Below are positions 25,127 to 33,693 of a stretch of DNA of 41,344 nt, one piece after another. Numbering within the stretch: position 1 is the stretch's first letter; each line of letters starts with the position of its first letter. The translations under genes and the position numbers were made by a program. This DNA comes from Betaproteobacteria bacterium. GTDB lineage: Bacteria; Pseudomonadota; Gammaproteobacteria; Burkholderiales; SG8-39. The stretch is from assembly GCA_947478805.1 (NCBI GenBank), contig CANJXQ010000019.1, positions 1-41,344 on the forward strand. The letters run 5' to 3'. The notes under the pieces were generated by a model. It did not search any database. It was not told the origin of the DNA and worked only from the letters and a program-made list of their open reading frames with translations.

Positions 25127-25576
25127 GGCTCTCCCCCGTTGATCTTTTTGTCAGTGCCTGATGCTCACTCAGCAATTCTTCTGCCGACCCGTGCTGGCTA
25201 TTGCACAACAGCGGGCATTGTAGGTTCAGGCTGCAAAGCCACATGAATCTTTTGTTGCAACTGCCTGAAAAGCAAAGTTCATGAGCGCCGGAAGTACCTG
25301 CAAGTCAAGTAAACGGCATCACTTCAGGCAAGATAAAGATGTTCACAAATTCTGTGGATTACTTTGTGGAAATCCCGGCCAGGCATCTCCAAGTCCATGA
25401 TTTCACACGTAGCAATCTAGGCTGGTGAATTATTAATCACAGAAAATTCGTGTTGCATTTTCGTGACATTGATGTTCCGGCAGGACATTGATCGTGGCTA
25501 GCGCCGGTGACATCTCACTGAATCCGGCACTCCACGCATATCTCATCCGGTCGGCAAACTTTCGTCGCGTCTTCTT

Positions 25577-25639
25577 GTCAGTATTTGTGCTTTATAGACA
25601 CGTGTAAAGGCCATAAATTCTAATTTATGGCAGCATATT
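25577..25639 (+). repeat. Copy D (weak) of the GTCAGTA paired-box repeat
   Basis: GTCAGTAT at 25577-25584 and GGCAGCATATT at 25629-25639 are 52 bases apart, as in copies A and B. The second box differs from copy A at two of 11 positions. The interior does not align well, so this copy is doubtful. The second half overlaps the palindrome at 25611-25630. Confidence 0.25.
25611..25630. promoter_or_regulatory. 20-bp inverted repeat
   Basis: CCATAAATT and AATTTATGG are perfect 9-base arms around CT. It lies about 95 bases downstream of the stop of the minus-strand dioxygenase operon and 485 bases upstream of the small basic gene, so its target is unclear. It could be an operator or an AT-rich hairpin. 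Confidence 0.5.
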
Positions 25640-25653
25640 CACGACGTTAGCGT

Positions 25654-25675
25654 CAGCCTGTCGGGCGACGGGCTG
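25654..25675. other. GC-rich hairpin after the eight-gene operon
   Basis: CAGCCTGTC and GACGGGCTG pair over nine positions (one G-T) around GGGC. It lies about 50 bases beyond the stop of the last operon gene. It lacks a T-run on either strand, so it may be an mRNA 3'-end stabiliser rather than a classical terminator. Confidence 0.4.
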
Positions 25676-25723
25676 CATCTTCTGGAAGCGACGGGCATCG
25701 CAAGGCCAGCTTAGGGGAATGCC

Positions 25724-26827
25724 TTACTTCGCGTGCTGTGCACGCTTGACCTGTCCCGCCTTGATGATGTTGAGCAGGCTCTCTGGCACCGCCTCGTATT
25801 CATTGCGGGAATTCTTTCGTCCGGGCACAGGATCGATGCCGTTCCGCCCCCCCGCATTTTCGTAAGGCAGGAGTTCCGGCACGATGGGGCGACGGTCGCG
25901 AGCTGCCTCCAGCCAGATGCGCAGGAGCAGCCGGCGCTTTTCTAGGTCATCATCATCGCGGTATTCGGAGCGCGAATGCACGATGGTGAGGTTGTTGACC
26001 ACGGACATTTCACCCGGCTCGTAGCGCTGCTCGAACTGCAGGCGCATCATTGCCTCGTGGAGGACGTCTAGCGCCTCCTGCTCCTCCTTCGTGAATTGTC
26101 TCCCCAACTCGTGCATGCCCGCGAGGATGCTGCCGATAATCAGGCAAAAACTGATGGTGCCATTCACGTTCGCGAACACCGGCACGTTGTACGGCGTCAC
26201 CGCCGGCTGCTCCGGAGGCTGGTCGTTGCGCCGGTGATGCGGGAAGCCGCGGTAGAGGATAGGCAGCACGTCCGGCCGGTTCTTCAAGAGGTCGTTATGC
26301 ACCGCCAGGGTGCTGGTGAACTGCGTCTGCCCGCCTTCCTTTGCCTTGCGCACGCACAGCAGTGTGAAGACTTCCGCATAGTCCGTATGCATGGCCAGGT
26401 CCGCGCTCGACTTGTGCCCGCGCGCGGCCTGCGCGCCGCCCGCCAGCCGCTCCTCCTGCACGCGCGTTATGCGATGGCCCAGGCAGTTCTGCGATAGCGC
26501 CGTGCCGAAGTGCGTGTCGATGGCCCAGTACATCTTCTCGATCTCGGGCATCGACAGGTCGCCGATCGGCAGCCCGCGCAGGATGACGATCCCGCGACCC
26601 GTCTGCACCTCGTCGAAGATCTTCGACAAGTCCGCATCCAGCGCGGGGTGGCCGCAGTGCTCGCGCCGGATCTCCTCGAGTGGCATGTCGATCACGCGCC
26701 TCAATACATCCTTGATGCCCGCGACATGCTTTGCCGTCAGGTCGAAGGCAACGTCGTCCTTGCTGCGGATGTCGCTGCCGCGCCAGGCCATCGGGTGATT
26801 GATCTGTTCCTGGTAGATGGGTGTCAT
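25724..26827 (-). CDS. TauD/TfdA-type Fe(II)/2-oxoglutarate dioxygenase, paralogue 2
   Basis: Protein of 367 residues. Iron ligands are visible as His147-x-Asp149 (AMHTDYAE) and His284 (TIVHSRSEYRD); an arginine near 303 (RRLLLRIWLEAARD) would hold 2-oxoglutarate. It would hydroxylate or cleave a small acidic or amine substrate in the cytoplasm. It is collinear with the protein at 30782-31891 (same start MTPIY, same EQRYEPGEMSVVNN segment and tail), so the operon holds two copies. A CAGGAG site supports the ATG. It is the last gene of the eight-gene minus-strand operon, 45 bases after the bicupin. The substrate is unknown. Confidence 0.9.
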   Translation of the reverse strand: MTPIYQEQINHPMAWRGSDIRSKDDVAFDLTAKHVAGIKDVLRRVIDMPLEEIRREHCGHPALDADLSKIFDEVQTGRGIVILRGLPIGDLSMPEIEKMYWAIDTHFGTALSQNCLGHRITRVQEERLAGGAQAARGHKSSADLAMHTDYAEVFTLLCVRKAKEGGQTQFTSTLAVHNDLLKNRPDVLPILYRGFPHHRRNDQPPEQPAVTPYNVPVFANVNGTISFCLIIGSILAGMHELGRQFTKEEQEALDVLHEAMMRLQFEQRYEPGEMSVVNNLTIVHSRSEYRDDDDLEKRRLLLRIWLEAARDRRPIVPELLPYENAGGRNGIDPVPGRKNSRNEYEAVPESLLNIIKAGQVKRAQHAK

Positions 26828-26872
26828 GTCTGCACTCCTGTATTTTTCTGTGGCGTGTGAATTGCTCGGAGA

Positions 26873-27742
26873 TCAGGCTGCGGCCAGGCCGGTGGCGGCA
26901 TCATGGAAGTTAGGCATCGTAAACACGAGCAGCACCGCCTCGTCGATCGCCCGGAAGTCCGCCGTCTCGCGCGACGCCAGCGCCATTGAAGACTTCGCTG
27001 GAAAATTCATGCCGGCGACACCCAGTTGCCCCGAGAGCACGTAGACGAGCCGGACCGCGGACTGCGCGGGCCACGCGAACGTCGCGCCTGCGGCAATCCT
27101 CAGCTGGAAGGCCGAAGTACCCCGCTCATTGAAAATGCCGAATCGCCGCATCGCCACCCCCGTCGCCCCCGCTACCGGCAGCCACTCGAAGGCGTCGGGC
27201 TCGATCAGCACCGGCGCGCTGTAACGCGGGCGGGGATACTGCAGCGGCCGACCGGACATGTGCTCCCACACGGCCTCGTAGGCATCCTGGTTGTGCTTCT
27301 TGCCGGCGTCATCGGTCCAGGTGTAGACCCCGCGCACGAAGTCGCCCTTGGCCTTCAATTCCTGCGTGCCCCGCTTGAGCTTCTGCACGTCCATGTACCC
27401 TTGGCCGCTCGCCCCGCCGAACTGCACGATAAGCATGACCGAGCCGTGCTTGTTGGTCTGCGGGCCGTAATACGCCCCTTCCGGGAAGTACGCCAGGCAC
27501 CCAGGTGGTATGTCCTGGTTCGGGCCGTAGTTCAACGGTTGCTCAAAGGCCCAGCGAAACTGCTCGAAGTTGTGGCGATGCCGCGGCGAGTGGGAGCCCC
27601 CCTCGCCATAGCGGATCATGTACATCTCAAAGTTGTCAGGGGCATCCGGATCGCCCTGGAACAGGGGCTGCATCTCCGTGACGCTTGCACGCTGCCCTGG
27701 ATACGGGATCCACTTGAGCTCATCCGAGGAAATCGTTCTCAC
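26873..27742 (-). CDS. Bicupin protein
   Basis: About 289 residues starting at GTG 27742, chosen because GGAG lies eight bases upstream; the frame is open to 27802 without one. The first cupin barrel holds GSHSPRHRHNFEQFRW and PEGAYYGPQ; the second spans RFGIFNERGTSAFQLRIAAG to AIDEAVLLVF. Only the first shows a typical His-rich metal motif. It resembles enzymes or sensors of catabolic operons such as gentisate-type bicupins, but not enough to name it. Situated between the Bug gene and the second dioxygenase. Confidence 0.8.
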   Translation of the reverse strand: MRTISSDELKWIPYPGQRASVTEMQPLFQGDPDAPDNFEMYMIRYGEGGSHSPRHRHNFEQFRWAFEQPLNYGPNQDIPPGCLAYFPEGAYYGPQTNKHGSVMLIVQFGGASGQGYMDVQKLKRGTQELKAKGDFVRGVYTWTDDAGKKHNQDAYEAVWEHMSGRPLQYPRPRYSAPVLIEPDAFEWLPVAGATGVAMRRFGIFNERGTSAFQLRIAAGATFAWPAQSAVRLVYVLSGQLGVAGMNFPAKSSMALASRETADFRAIDEAVLLVFTMPNFHDAATGLAAA

Positions 27743-27833
27743 AGTACAAACTCCATTTGCATGGGCGCGCAAACCTGCGCCCCCCCGATGTCTTCGCCAC
27801 ACACACCAATGGCGGCTCTCAAACCCAGGGCCA

Positions 27834-28814
27834 TCATTCGCCCTTGATACCCTTTTCCTTCACGACCTTTTCATAGCGCTGAGCTTCCTCGGCCAGGAAG
27901 GCATCCACACGATCCCGAGGATCGTTCGGCGCCACCTCGTCGCCCAGTTCCTTCACGCGGGCAATGAGCTCGGCATTGGCCTTGGCGGCATCCAGCGAGA
28001 CCTTCAGCCTATCCATCACTGCCCGCGGCGTGCCAGCGGGTGCAAGCAGCGCCGAGTAGACCGTTGAATCAAACCCCGCCAGTCCGGCCTCCCGCAGCGT
28101 CTGCACATTGGGATAAAGCGTCGAGCGCCGCGCCGAGGTGATCCCGATCGAGCGCAACTTGCCGGAATTGACCAGCGCGACCGCCGAACTCACCGGGCTG
28201 AAAATGAATTCCACGCGACCGGAAATGACGTCTGGAATGGCAGGCGCATTGCCCTTGTACGGGATATGCAGCAACTTGATCCCGGCCTGCGCCGCGAACA
28301 TCTCCGGCACGAGATGCGATGTGGACCCTGTTCCGCCCGAAGCGTAGGGAATCCCATCCGGGCTCTTCCGCGCCATCGCTATGACATCGGCGATTGAATT
28401 CAGGCGCGAGCTCGCGCCGACCAGCACAAGCAGCGGAGAGCGGATCATCTCGCCCACGGCCGAAAAGTCCGTCACCGAATAACCCGCGCTCTTGACGATG
28501 GCAGGCGAAATCGCGAACGTGTTCGAGACGGCGAGCAGCGTGTATCCGTCGGGCGCAGACTTCGCAACGAATTGGGTCCCGACTACGGAACCCGCGCTGG
28601 GTCGGTTCTCGACGACGACGGACTGCCCTATGTTCGCCTCCATCTTCTGGGCGACCAGCCGAGACATGGCGTCCTGCCATCCGCCGGCAGACACCGGTAT
28701 GACAACGCGGATGGGCTTGCTCGGAAACGCGTCATCCGCAGCCCTTGACGCGGGAGCACAGATCAGCAGAGACAGCATGACAGCGAGCAGGTCATTCTTG
28801 AAAGTACGGGTCAT
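27834..28814 (-). CDS. Bug/TctC family periplasmic substrate-binding protein
   Basis: Bug receptor of 326 residues from the ATG at 28814, preceded by AAGGA; the frame opens at 28853. Signal peptide core DLLAVMLSLLICAPASRA, then DDAFPSKPIRVVIPVSAGG. Hallmarks are VVENRPSAGSVVG, PDGYTLLAVSNTF and HIPYKGNAPAIPDVISGR. It is closest among the Bug proteins here to 948-1946. It is the only transport-related gene of the eight-gene operon and is likely to bind its substrate. No permease genes are present. Confidence 0.92.
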   Translation of the reverse strand: MTRTFKNDLLAVMLSLLICAPASRAADDAFPSKPIRVVIPVSAGGWQDAMSRLVAQKMEANIGQSVVVENRPSAGSVVGTQFVAKSAPDGYTLLAVSNTFAISPAIVKSAGYSVTDFSAVGEMIRSPLLVLVGASSRLNSIADVIAMARKSPDGIPYASGGTGSTSHLVPEMFAAQAGIKLLHIPYKGNAPAIPDVISGRVEFIFSPVSSAVALVNSGKLRSIGITSARRSTLYPNVQTLREAGLAGFDSTVYSALLAPAGTPRAVMDRLKVSLDAAKANAELIARVKELGDEVAPNDPRDRVDAFLAEEAQRYEKVVKEKGIKGE

Positions 28815-28867
28815 TCGAATTCCTTCCTTTATTAAGACAGGACAACACAACATGCTACAGCGCGGCT

Positions 28868-29656
28868 CTACTTCCCCAGGGCCGAAAATGCCTTCAACGC
28901 AATCGTCGCCGCCCGCCGCATGAAGGTTTGGTCCGAATCCACGATGAACGCGCTCACTCCCATTTCCTGGAAGCTGCGCGCCTCATCGGCACTCGCCGCC
29001 ATCACGCACACACACTTGCCCGCGGCGCGTCCGGCCTTCGCGACGCTGCGAACAATCTCCATGATCTGCGGAGCGCCAGGCGACTCCGCGCCGAGCGCCA
29101 GCGTCAAATCGGCTCGGCCGATGAAAAAACCGTCGAGCCCTTCGACCGCTGCGATCGCATCGAGCTGGTCGAGCGCCTGCGGGTCTTCGATCATGGCAAT
29201 GACGGTGGTCTGCCGGTCCTGGGCGTCGACATGCTCCCACAGGCCACGCGCGCCGTAATCGCCGGCGCGCCCGCCGCTGGAGAACCCGCGAGCACCGCCC
29301 CGGTAACGACTGGCCGCCACCGCTTCGCGCGCCTTCTCCACCGAAAATACATGCGGCACCAGCACACCGACCGCCCCGCAATCAAGCGCGGTGAGAATCT
29401 CCGTGGGTGCGGCGCTGCTTACCCGAACGAATCCCGCCACGCCGGCAGCCCGCGCCGCGCACAGGCCCAAGTCGATCGCCGCGCGGTCTAGCGGCGCGTG
29501 TTCGCCATCGAGCACCACGAAGTCGAATCCGACCGAACCGATGATTTCAACCGAGTGGATTCCAGGCGACTTGATGAAGGTGCCGAGCAGATGCTCCCCC
29601 GCGCGAAAACGCGCGCGAAAGCCTGCCGCACCCCGCAACGCATTGGCCTCGGTCAT
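28868..29656 (-). CDS. HpcH/HpaI class II aldolase/citrate lyase family protein
   Basis: About 262 residues from the ATG at 29656 (GGGGAGCG upstream). Visible: FVVLDGEHAPLDR, RVSSAAPTEIL, DCGAVGVLVPHV, AMIEDPQALDQLD and FIGRADLTLALG, in the order usual for HpcH/HpaI aldolases, which cleave 2-keto-hydroxy acids to pyruvate plus an aldehyde in a metal-dependent way. The usual PxDL motif is seen as GRADL. Within the operon it would be the C-C cleavage step. The product aldehyde could feed the aldo/keto reductase next to it, which is inference. Confidence 0.9.
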   Translation of the reverse strand: MTEANALRGAAGFRARFRAGEHLLGTFIKSPGIHSVEIIGSVGFDFVVLDGEHAPLDRAAIDLGLCAARAAGVAGFVRVSSAAPTEILTALDCGAVGVLVPHVFSVEKAREAVAASRYRGGARGFSSGGRAGDYGARGLWEHVDAQDRQTTVIAMIEDPQALDQLDAIAAVEGLDGFFIGRADLTLALGAESPGAPQIMEIVRSVAKAGRAAGKCVCVMAASADEARSFQEMGVSAFIVDSDQTFMRRAATIALKAFSALGK

Positions 29657-29704
29657 CGCGCGCTCCCCGGATTGCTGCACATCACCACGATTGTGAAACG
29701 CCCC

Positions 29705-30730
29705 CTACACATGGCCGATCACCGGATGCGGCTTGTAGGGCGCTTCGAGCGCCGCGATTTCTTCGGCCGAGAGCCTGAGGTCCATGGAACCGACTGCCTC
29801 CTCGATATGCGCGAGCTTGCTCGCGCCGATGATGGGCGCCACCACGCCCTTGTGGAACAGCCAGGCGAGCGCCAGCGACGCGTTGGATTCGCCGCGTGAC
29901 TTCGAAAGCGCGGAAAGCGCATCCACCACGGGGAAATCCTCGGGGCGGTAATAGCGGATCTTCGCCATCTTGTCCGATCGGGCGCGAACAGTCGCGCCGT
30001 TCTCGGCATCGTTCGGCGTCCGGTTGCCGGCGAGAAACCCGCGCGCAAGCGGGCTCCACGGGATCAGCCCCACGCCCTGGTCAGCGCAGAGCGGATTCAT
30101 CTCGCGCTCTTCTTCGCGATAAATGAGGTTGTAGTGGTTCTGCATGGAAACAAATCGCGTCCAGCCGTTCTCCTTGGCCACCTGCTGCGCCTTGGCGAAT
30201 TGCCAGGCGTACATACTGGAGCCGCCGATGTGACGCGCCTTGCCGGCCTTCACGACGTCGTGCAGAGCCTCCATGGTCTCTTCGATCGGCGTCGCATAGT
30301 CGAATCGATGCACCTGATACAGGTCAACATAGTCGACCTGCAGGCGCTTGAGGCTCGCGTCGATGGCATGCATGATGTGCTTGCGCGACAGGCCGGACTT
30401 GTTGGGGCGGATGTGCTCGGCCTTGCGCGTGAGGATGTTCACGCTCAGGTCCTCGTCGACCGGGTTGTAGACCTTGGTCGCGATCACCGTTTCCTCGCGC
30501 CGGGTGAATTCCTTCAGCAGCTTGCCCGTCACAACCTCCGACATGCCATTGGAGTAGTTGTTCGAGGTGTCGAAATAGTTGATGCCAAGCTCCACCGCGC
30601 GCTTGACCAGCGGACGCGCCGCGTTTTCGTCCATGGCCCAGGCTTCCCACTTCGGCGAGCCATACAGCATCATGCCCAGGCAGATGCGCGACACCTTGAG
30701 GCCGCTGCGCCCGAGATTCACATACTTCAT
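29705..30730 (-). CDS. Aldo/keto reductase
   Basis: Protein of 341 residues. The catalytic tetrad is visible: Asp and Tyr in NYFDTSNNYSNGMSE, Lys in ETVIATKVYN and His in YVDLYQVHRFD. The NADPH-binding IIGASKLAHIEEAV segment is near the end, and WSPLARGFLAG lies in between. It reduces aldehydes or ketones. The start at 30730 has only a weak GGAAAG site. It sits between the aldolase and the first dioxygenase with gaps of about 50 bases. The substrate is unknown. Confidence 0.92.
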   Translation of the reverse strand: MKYVNLGRSGLKVSRICLGMMLYGSPKWEAWAMDENAARPLVKRAVELGINYFDTSNNYSNGMSEVVTGKLLKEFTRREETVIATKVYNPVDEDLSVNILTRKAEHIRPNKSGLSRKHIMHAIDASLKRLQVDYVDLYQVHRFDYATPIEETMEALHDVVKAGKARHIGGSSMYAWQFAKAQQVAKENGWTRFVSMQNHYNLIYREEEREMNPLCADQGVGLIPWSPLARGFLAGNRTPNDAENGATVRARSDKMAKIRYYRPEDFPVVDALSALSKSRGESNASLALAWLFHKGVVAPIIGASKLAHIEEAVGSMDLRLSAEEIAALEAPYKPHPVIGHV

Positions 30731-30781
30731 GCAGTAATCACTTTCCGTTTAAGTTGTTGATGTAGGCCGTCCGACAATTGT

Positions 30782-31891
30782 TCAATTTGCATTCGGACGC
30801 CGCAACTGCTTTTTCTGCCCTTCCTTGATGATATTCAGCAGACTTTCCGGAACGGCGGCGTAGTCGTTGCGGGCATGGCTTCGGCCGGGCACCGGGTCGC
30901 AGCCAAACAAGTGGTGCTTGTTTTCATACAGGCTCATCTCGCGCACGACGGGCCTGCGGTCGCGTGCCGCCTCCAGCCAGATGCGCAGGAGCAACCGGCG
31001 CTTCTCGGGTTCGTCCCAGTCGCGGTACTCCGAGCGCGAATGCACGATGGTGAGATTGTTGACCACCGACATTTCCCCCGGCTCGTAGCGCTGCTCGAAC
31101 TGCAGGCGCATCGTCGCCTCGTGAAAGGCGTCGAGCGCCGCCTGTTCCTCATCAGTCAGGCTTCGGCCACGCTCATGAAGTCCCGCCATGATGCTGCCGA
31201 TGATCAGGCACACGCTGATGTGTCCATCCACGTTCGACAGCACGGGCATGTCGTACGGCGTCACCATGGGATGGTCGTCGGGCTGGTCGCCGCGCCGATG
31301 GTAGGGGAACCCGCGGTAAAGGACAGGCAGCACCTCCGGCCGATTCGCGAGCAGGTCATTGTGCACCGCCAGCGCGCTGGTGAACTGCGTTTGCCCGCCC
31401 TCCCTGGCTTTCCTCACGCACAGCAGCGTGAAGATCTCGGCATTGTCCGTGTGCATGGCGAGGTCCTGGCGCGACTTGTGGCCGCGGGTGGCCTGCACGC
31501 CACCGGGCAACAATTCCTCCTGCACGTAGGTGATGCAATGCCCGAGACAATTCTGCGACAGCGCAGTGCCCAAATGGGTATCGAGCGCCCAGTACATTTT
31601 TTCGATCTCGGGGAGCGGGTGATCGGCGACCGGTATGCCGCGCAGGAACATCATGCCGCGCCCGTTTTGCACTTCATCGAAAATTCTTGCCATGTCAGCA
31701 TCGAGCGCCGGATGGCCGCAGTGCTCGCGTCGTATGTCCTCGAGAGCCATGCCATTGACGCGATGGAGCACATCCTTGAGCGCCGCCACGTGACGCGCCG
31801 ACAGATCAAAGGAAATCTCGTCCTTGCTGCGGATATCGCTGCCGCGCCACGCCATCGGGTGATCGATCCGCTCCCGGTAGATCGGTGTCAT
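30782..31891 (-). CDS. TauD/TfdA-type Fe(II)/2-oxoglutarate dioxygenase, paralogue 1
   Basis: Protein of 369 residues from the ATG at 31891, with GGAGGAG just upstream. Iron ligands His147-x-Asp149 (MHTDNAE) and His284 (IVHSRSEYRD), and the RRLLLRIWLEAARD arginine, are as in the second copy. The two differ mostly in surface stretches such as residues 86-96, 200-212 and the last 50, which may reflect different substrates. Located between the acyl-CoA ligase and the aldo/keto reductase in the eight-gene operon. Confidence 0.9.
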   Translation of the reverse strand: MTPIYRERIDHPMAWRGSDIRSKDEISFDLSARHVAALKDVLHRVNGMALEDIRREHCGHPALDADMARIFDEVQNGRGMMFLRGIPVADHPLPEIEKMYWALDTHLGTALSQNCLGHCITYVQEELLPGGVQATRGHKSRQDLAMHTDNAEIFTLLCVRKAREGGQTQFTSALAVHNDLLANRPEVLPVLYRGFPYHRRGDQPDDHPMVTPYDMPVLSNVDGHISVCLIIGSIMAGLHERGRSLTDEEQAALDAFHEATMRLQFEQRYEPGEMSVVNNLTIVHSRSEYRDWDEPEKRRLLLRIWLEAARDRRPVVREMSLYENKHHLFGCDPVPGRSHARNDYAAVPESLLNIIKEGQKKQLRRPNAN

Positions 31892-31950
31892 TTCATCTCC
31901 TCCATCCAGCGCCCATGCTACCCCTTTTGCCACCCGAGCATAAAGCCCGG

Positions 31951-33573
31951 CTATCGTGCGCCCATGTGCTCAACAGCCATTTTCTTGAGTTCGTTCTTCT
32001 GCACCTTGGTGGCATTCGCGCTCAACGTCGTGGGGAATCTCTCCAGCGCGACCACTCGGACCGGCACCTTGTAGGCCGCAAGCCTTGCCCGGCACCGTGC
32101 AATGACGCGCGACTCATCCAGTGCGCAACCGGATTTCATGATGACAAAGGCGAATGATTTTTCAACCTTGCCGACGCTGGTGCCGACCACCTGGCAGGCA
32201 TCGATATCGGCGTCCTCCAGGATCAGCGCCTCGATCTCTGCCGGACTGACCAGGAAGCCGCCGAGCCGCAGGCTGTCGTTGAGGCGATCGAGGTAGACGA
32301 AACGGCCGTCCGCCAATGTATAGCCGGAATCTCCGGTCCGGAAGTAACCGTCTGCGGTGATTGCGGCGCGCATCGCCGCCTCATCGCCCCAGTATCCGAT
32401 CATGCGGTTGGGCGTGCGGATTTCGATTTCGCCAACTTGTCCGGGCTCGAGAATGCGCTGGCTCTCCGGGTCTCTGGCCCGGACATTCGCCTCCGTGCTG
32501 ACCGGCCGTCCGCCGCCCAGCGTCCTGTCCGACAACGCCAACGATGCGTCCTGGATGGAAAATAACGCCTGCACTTCGGATGAACCATATAAGCCCCGAA
32601 GCCTGATCCCGCGACGCTCGGCCAGCGCACCGATATCGGGCAGCGCCGGAGAGAATGCCCCGTACCCGCACAATTTGAGGGTAGGAAAGGCCGGCGTCTG
32701 TGTCGTCCGTTCCAGCAACTGCGAGAACATGGTGTCGCTGCCGATGAGATGCGTTCCCGCGTGCCTGCCAATGGCCGCAATCGTTTCCTCGACGTCAAAG
32801 GCGGGTGACGTCCACAACGAGCATCCCGCCAAGAGGGCCGCCATGGCCTGAACAAAGCCGAAGCTCCCGCACAGCGGCAACGTGAGGATCAGCGCCGACG
32901 CGGCCGAGGACAGGTCGAACGCCCGACACACGTCTGACGCATGCATGGTGATCGTTCGAACGCTGTGCAGGACGAACTTCGGGGCACGCGTTGTGCCCGA
33001 GGTAGTGAAGATGATGCAAGGATCATCGGGAGATATGATTTCGCCGGTCGGTACGGTTTCGCTCGCAAGCAGATCCTTGTACCGCAAGAGCTGCTTCCCG
33101 GCCAGACCGACGACCGGCAGCGAGGCCTCGCCAGCCTCCGAGTACGCCACCAGCGTTTGAAGGCCGGCCAGCTGCGCCGGGTCGACTTCCCGCAAGATGG
33201 CAGAGAAATCGATCTGCCTGAACCCCGGCCAGTAGAAGAGCACTTTGGCACTAGCACGGCCGACGATATCCGCCACTTCGCTCGACCTAAATCGCGTGTT
33301 CACGGCTATGACGATTGCGCCGATCCTGGCGCATGCCAGGAACGTGGCCAACCAGGCGGTGCAATTCGGCAACCAAACGGCGACACGGTCGCCCGGAACG
33401 ACACCGGCCCTCGCCAGTGCCGATGCAATCGACTGGCTTTCCATGATGAGGACGGACAAGGAAACGCCTTCGTCCCTGTCGTGGAACGCGATATGCCTCG
33501 GGTGCTCGGCAGCTCTTGCGTCCAGCAGGCCGACGATCGACTCCAATCCATCTCGCTCAGGATGCAGGGGCAT
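31951..33573 (-). CDS. Acyl-CoA synthetase / AMP-dependent ligase
   Basis: Protein of 540 residues from the ATG at 33573, preceded by GGGAGGA; upstream in-frame residues are not family-like. ANL superfamily motifs: the ATP loop TTSGTTRAPKF, GLYGSSEVQALFS, the hinge region YFRTGDSGYTLADGRFVYLDRLNDSLRLGG, and a C-terminal SANATKVQKNELK with the catalytic lysine. It activates a carboxylate to a CoA thioester. In this operon it probably primes the substrate or a product acid, but the order of steps cannot be read from sequence. Confidence 0.92.
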   Translation of the reverse strand: MPLHPERDGLESIVGLLDARAAEHPRHIAFHDRDEGVSLSVLIMESQSIASALARAGVVPGDRVAVWLPNCTAWLATFLACARIGAIVIAVNTRFRSSEVADIVGRASAKVLFYWPGFRQIDFSAILREVDPAQLAGLQTLVAYSEAGEASLPVVGLAGKQLLRYKDLLASETVPTGEIISPDDPCIIFTTSGTTRAPKFVLHSVRTITMHASDVCRAFDLSSAASALILTLPLCGSFGFVQAMAALLAGCSLWTSPAFDVEETIAAIGRHAGTHLIGSDTMFSQLLERTTQTPAFPTLKLCGYGAFSPALPDIGALAERRGIRLRGLYGSSEVQALFSIQDASLALSDRTLGGGRPVSTEANVRARDPESQRILEPGQVGEIEIRTPNRMIGYWGDEAAMRAAITADGYFRTGDSGYTLADGRFVYLDRLNDSLRLGGFLVSPAEIEALILEDADIDACQVVGTSVGKVEKSFAFVIMKSGCALDESRVIARCRARLAAYKVPVRVVALERFPTTLSANATKVQKNELKKMAVEHMGAR

Positions 33574-33693
33574 TTTCGTATCCTCCCATTGCTCGCACCT
33601 CGCGCATTCCCATTTCCTTTGCAATCACGCCACCCGCCTCTGGTATGGCGCGCCGATGCGTGACGATATCCTACAGGGTTGCTGCCCCCTCTC

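Larger units (their letters stand above)
25127..25723. other. 600-base AT-richer intergenic region with repeats and dyads, no gene
   Basis: No credible coding frame. Seen: direct repeat GACATTGAT at 25465 and 25484 (19 bases apart); a GTCAGTAT box at 25577 with a degenerate partner 52 bases on; a near-perfect 20-bp palindrome at 25611-25630; and a GC-rich hairpin at 25654-25675. The base composition is clearly lower in GC than the genes around it. Confidence 0.5.

Noticed and set aside
25107-25156. GTCAGTAT at 25107 and GTCAGTG at 25150
   Set aside because: Spacing is 43, not 52, and the first is in coding sequence of the small basic gene.
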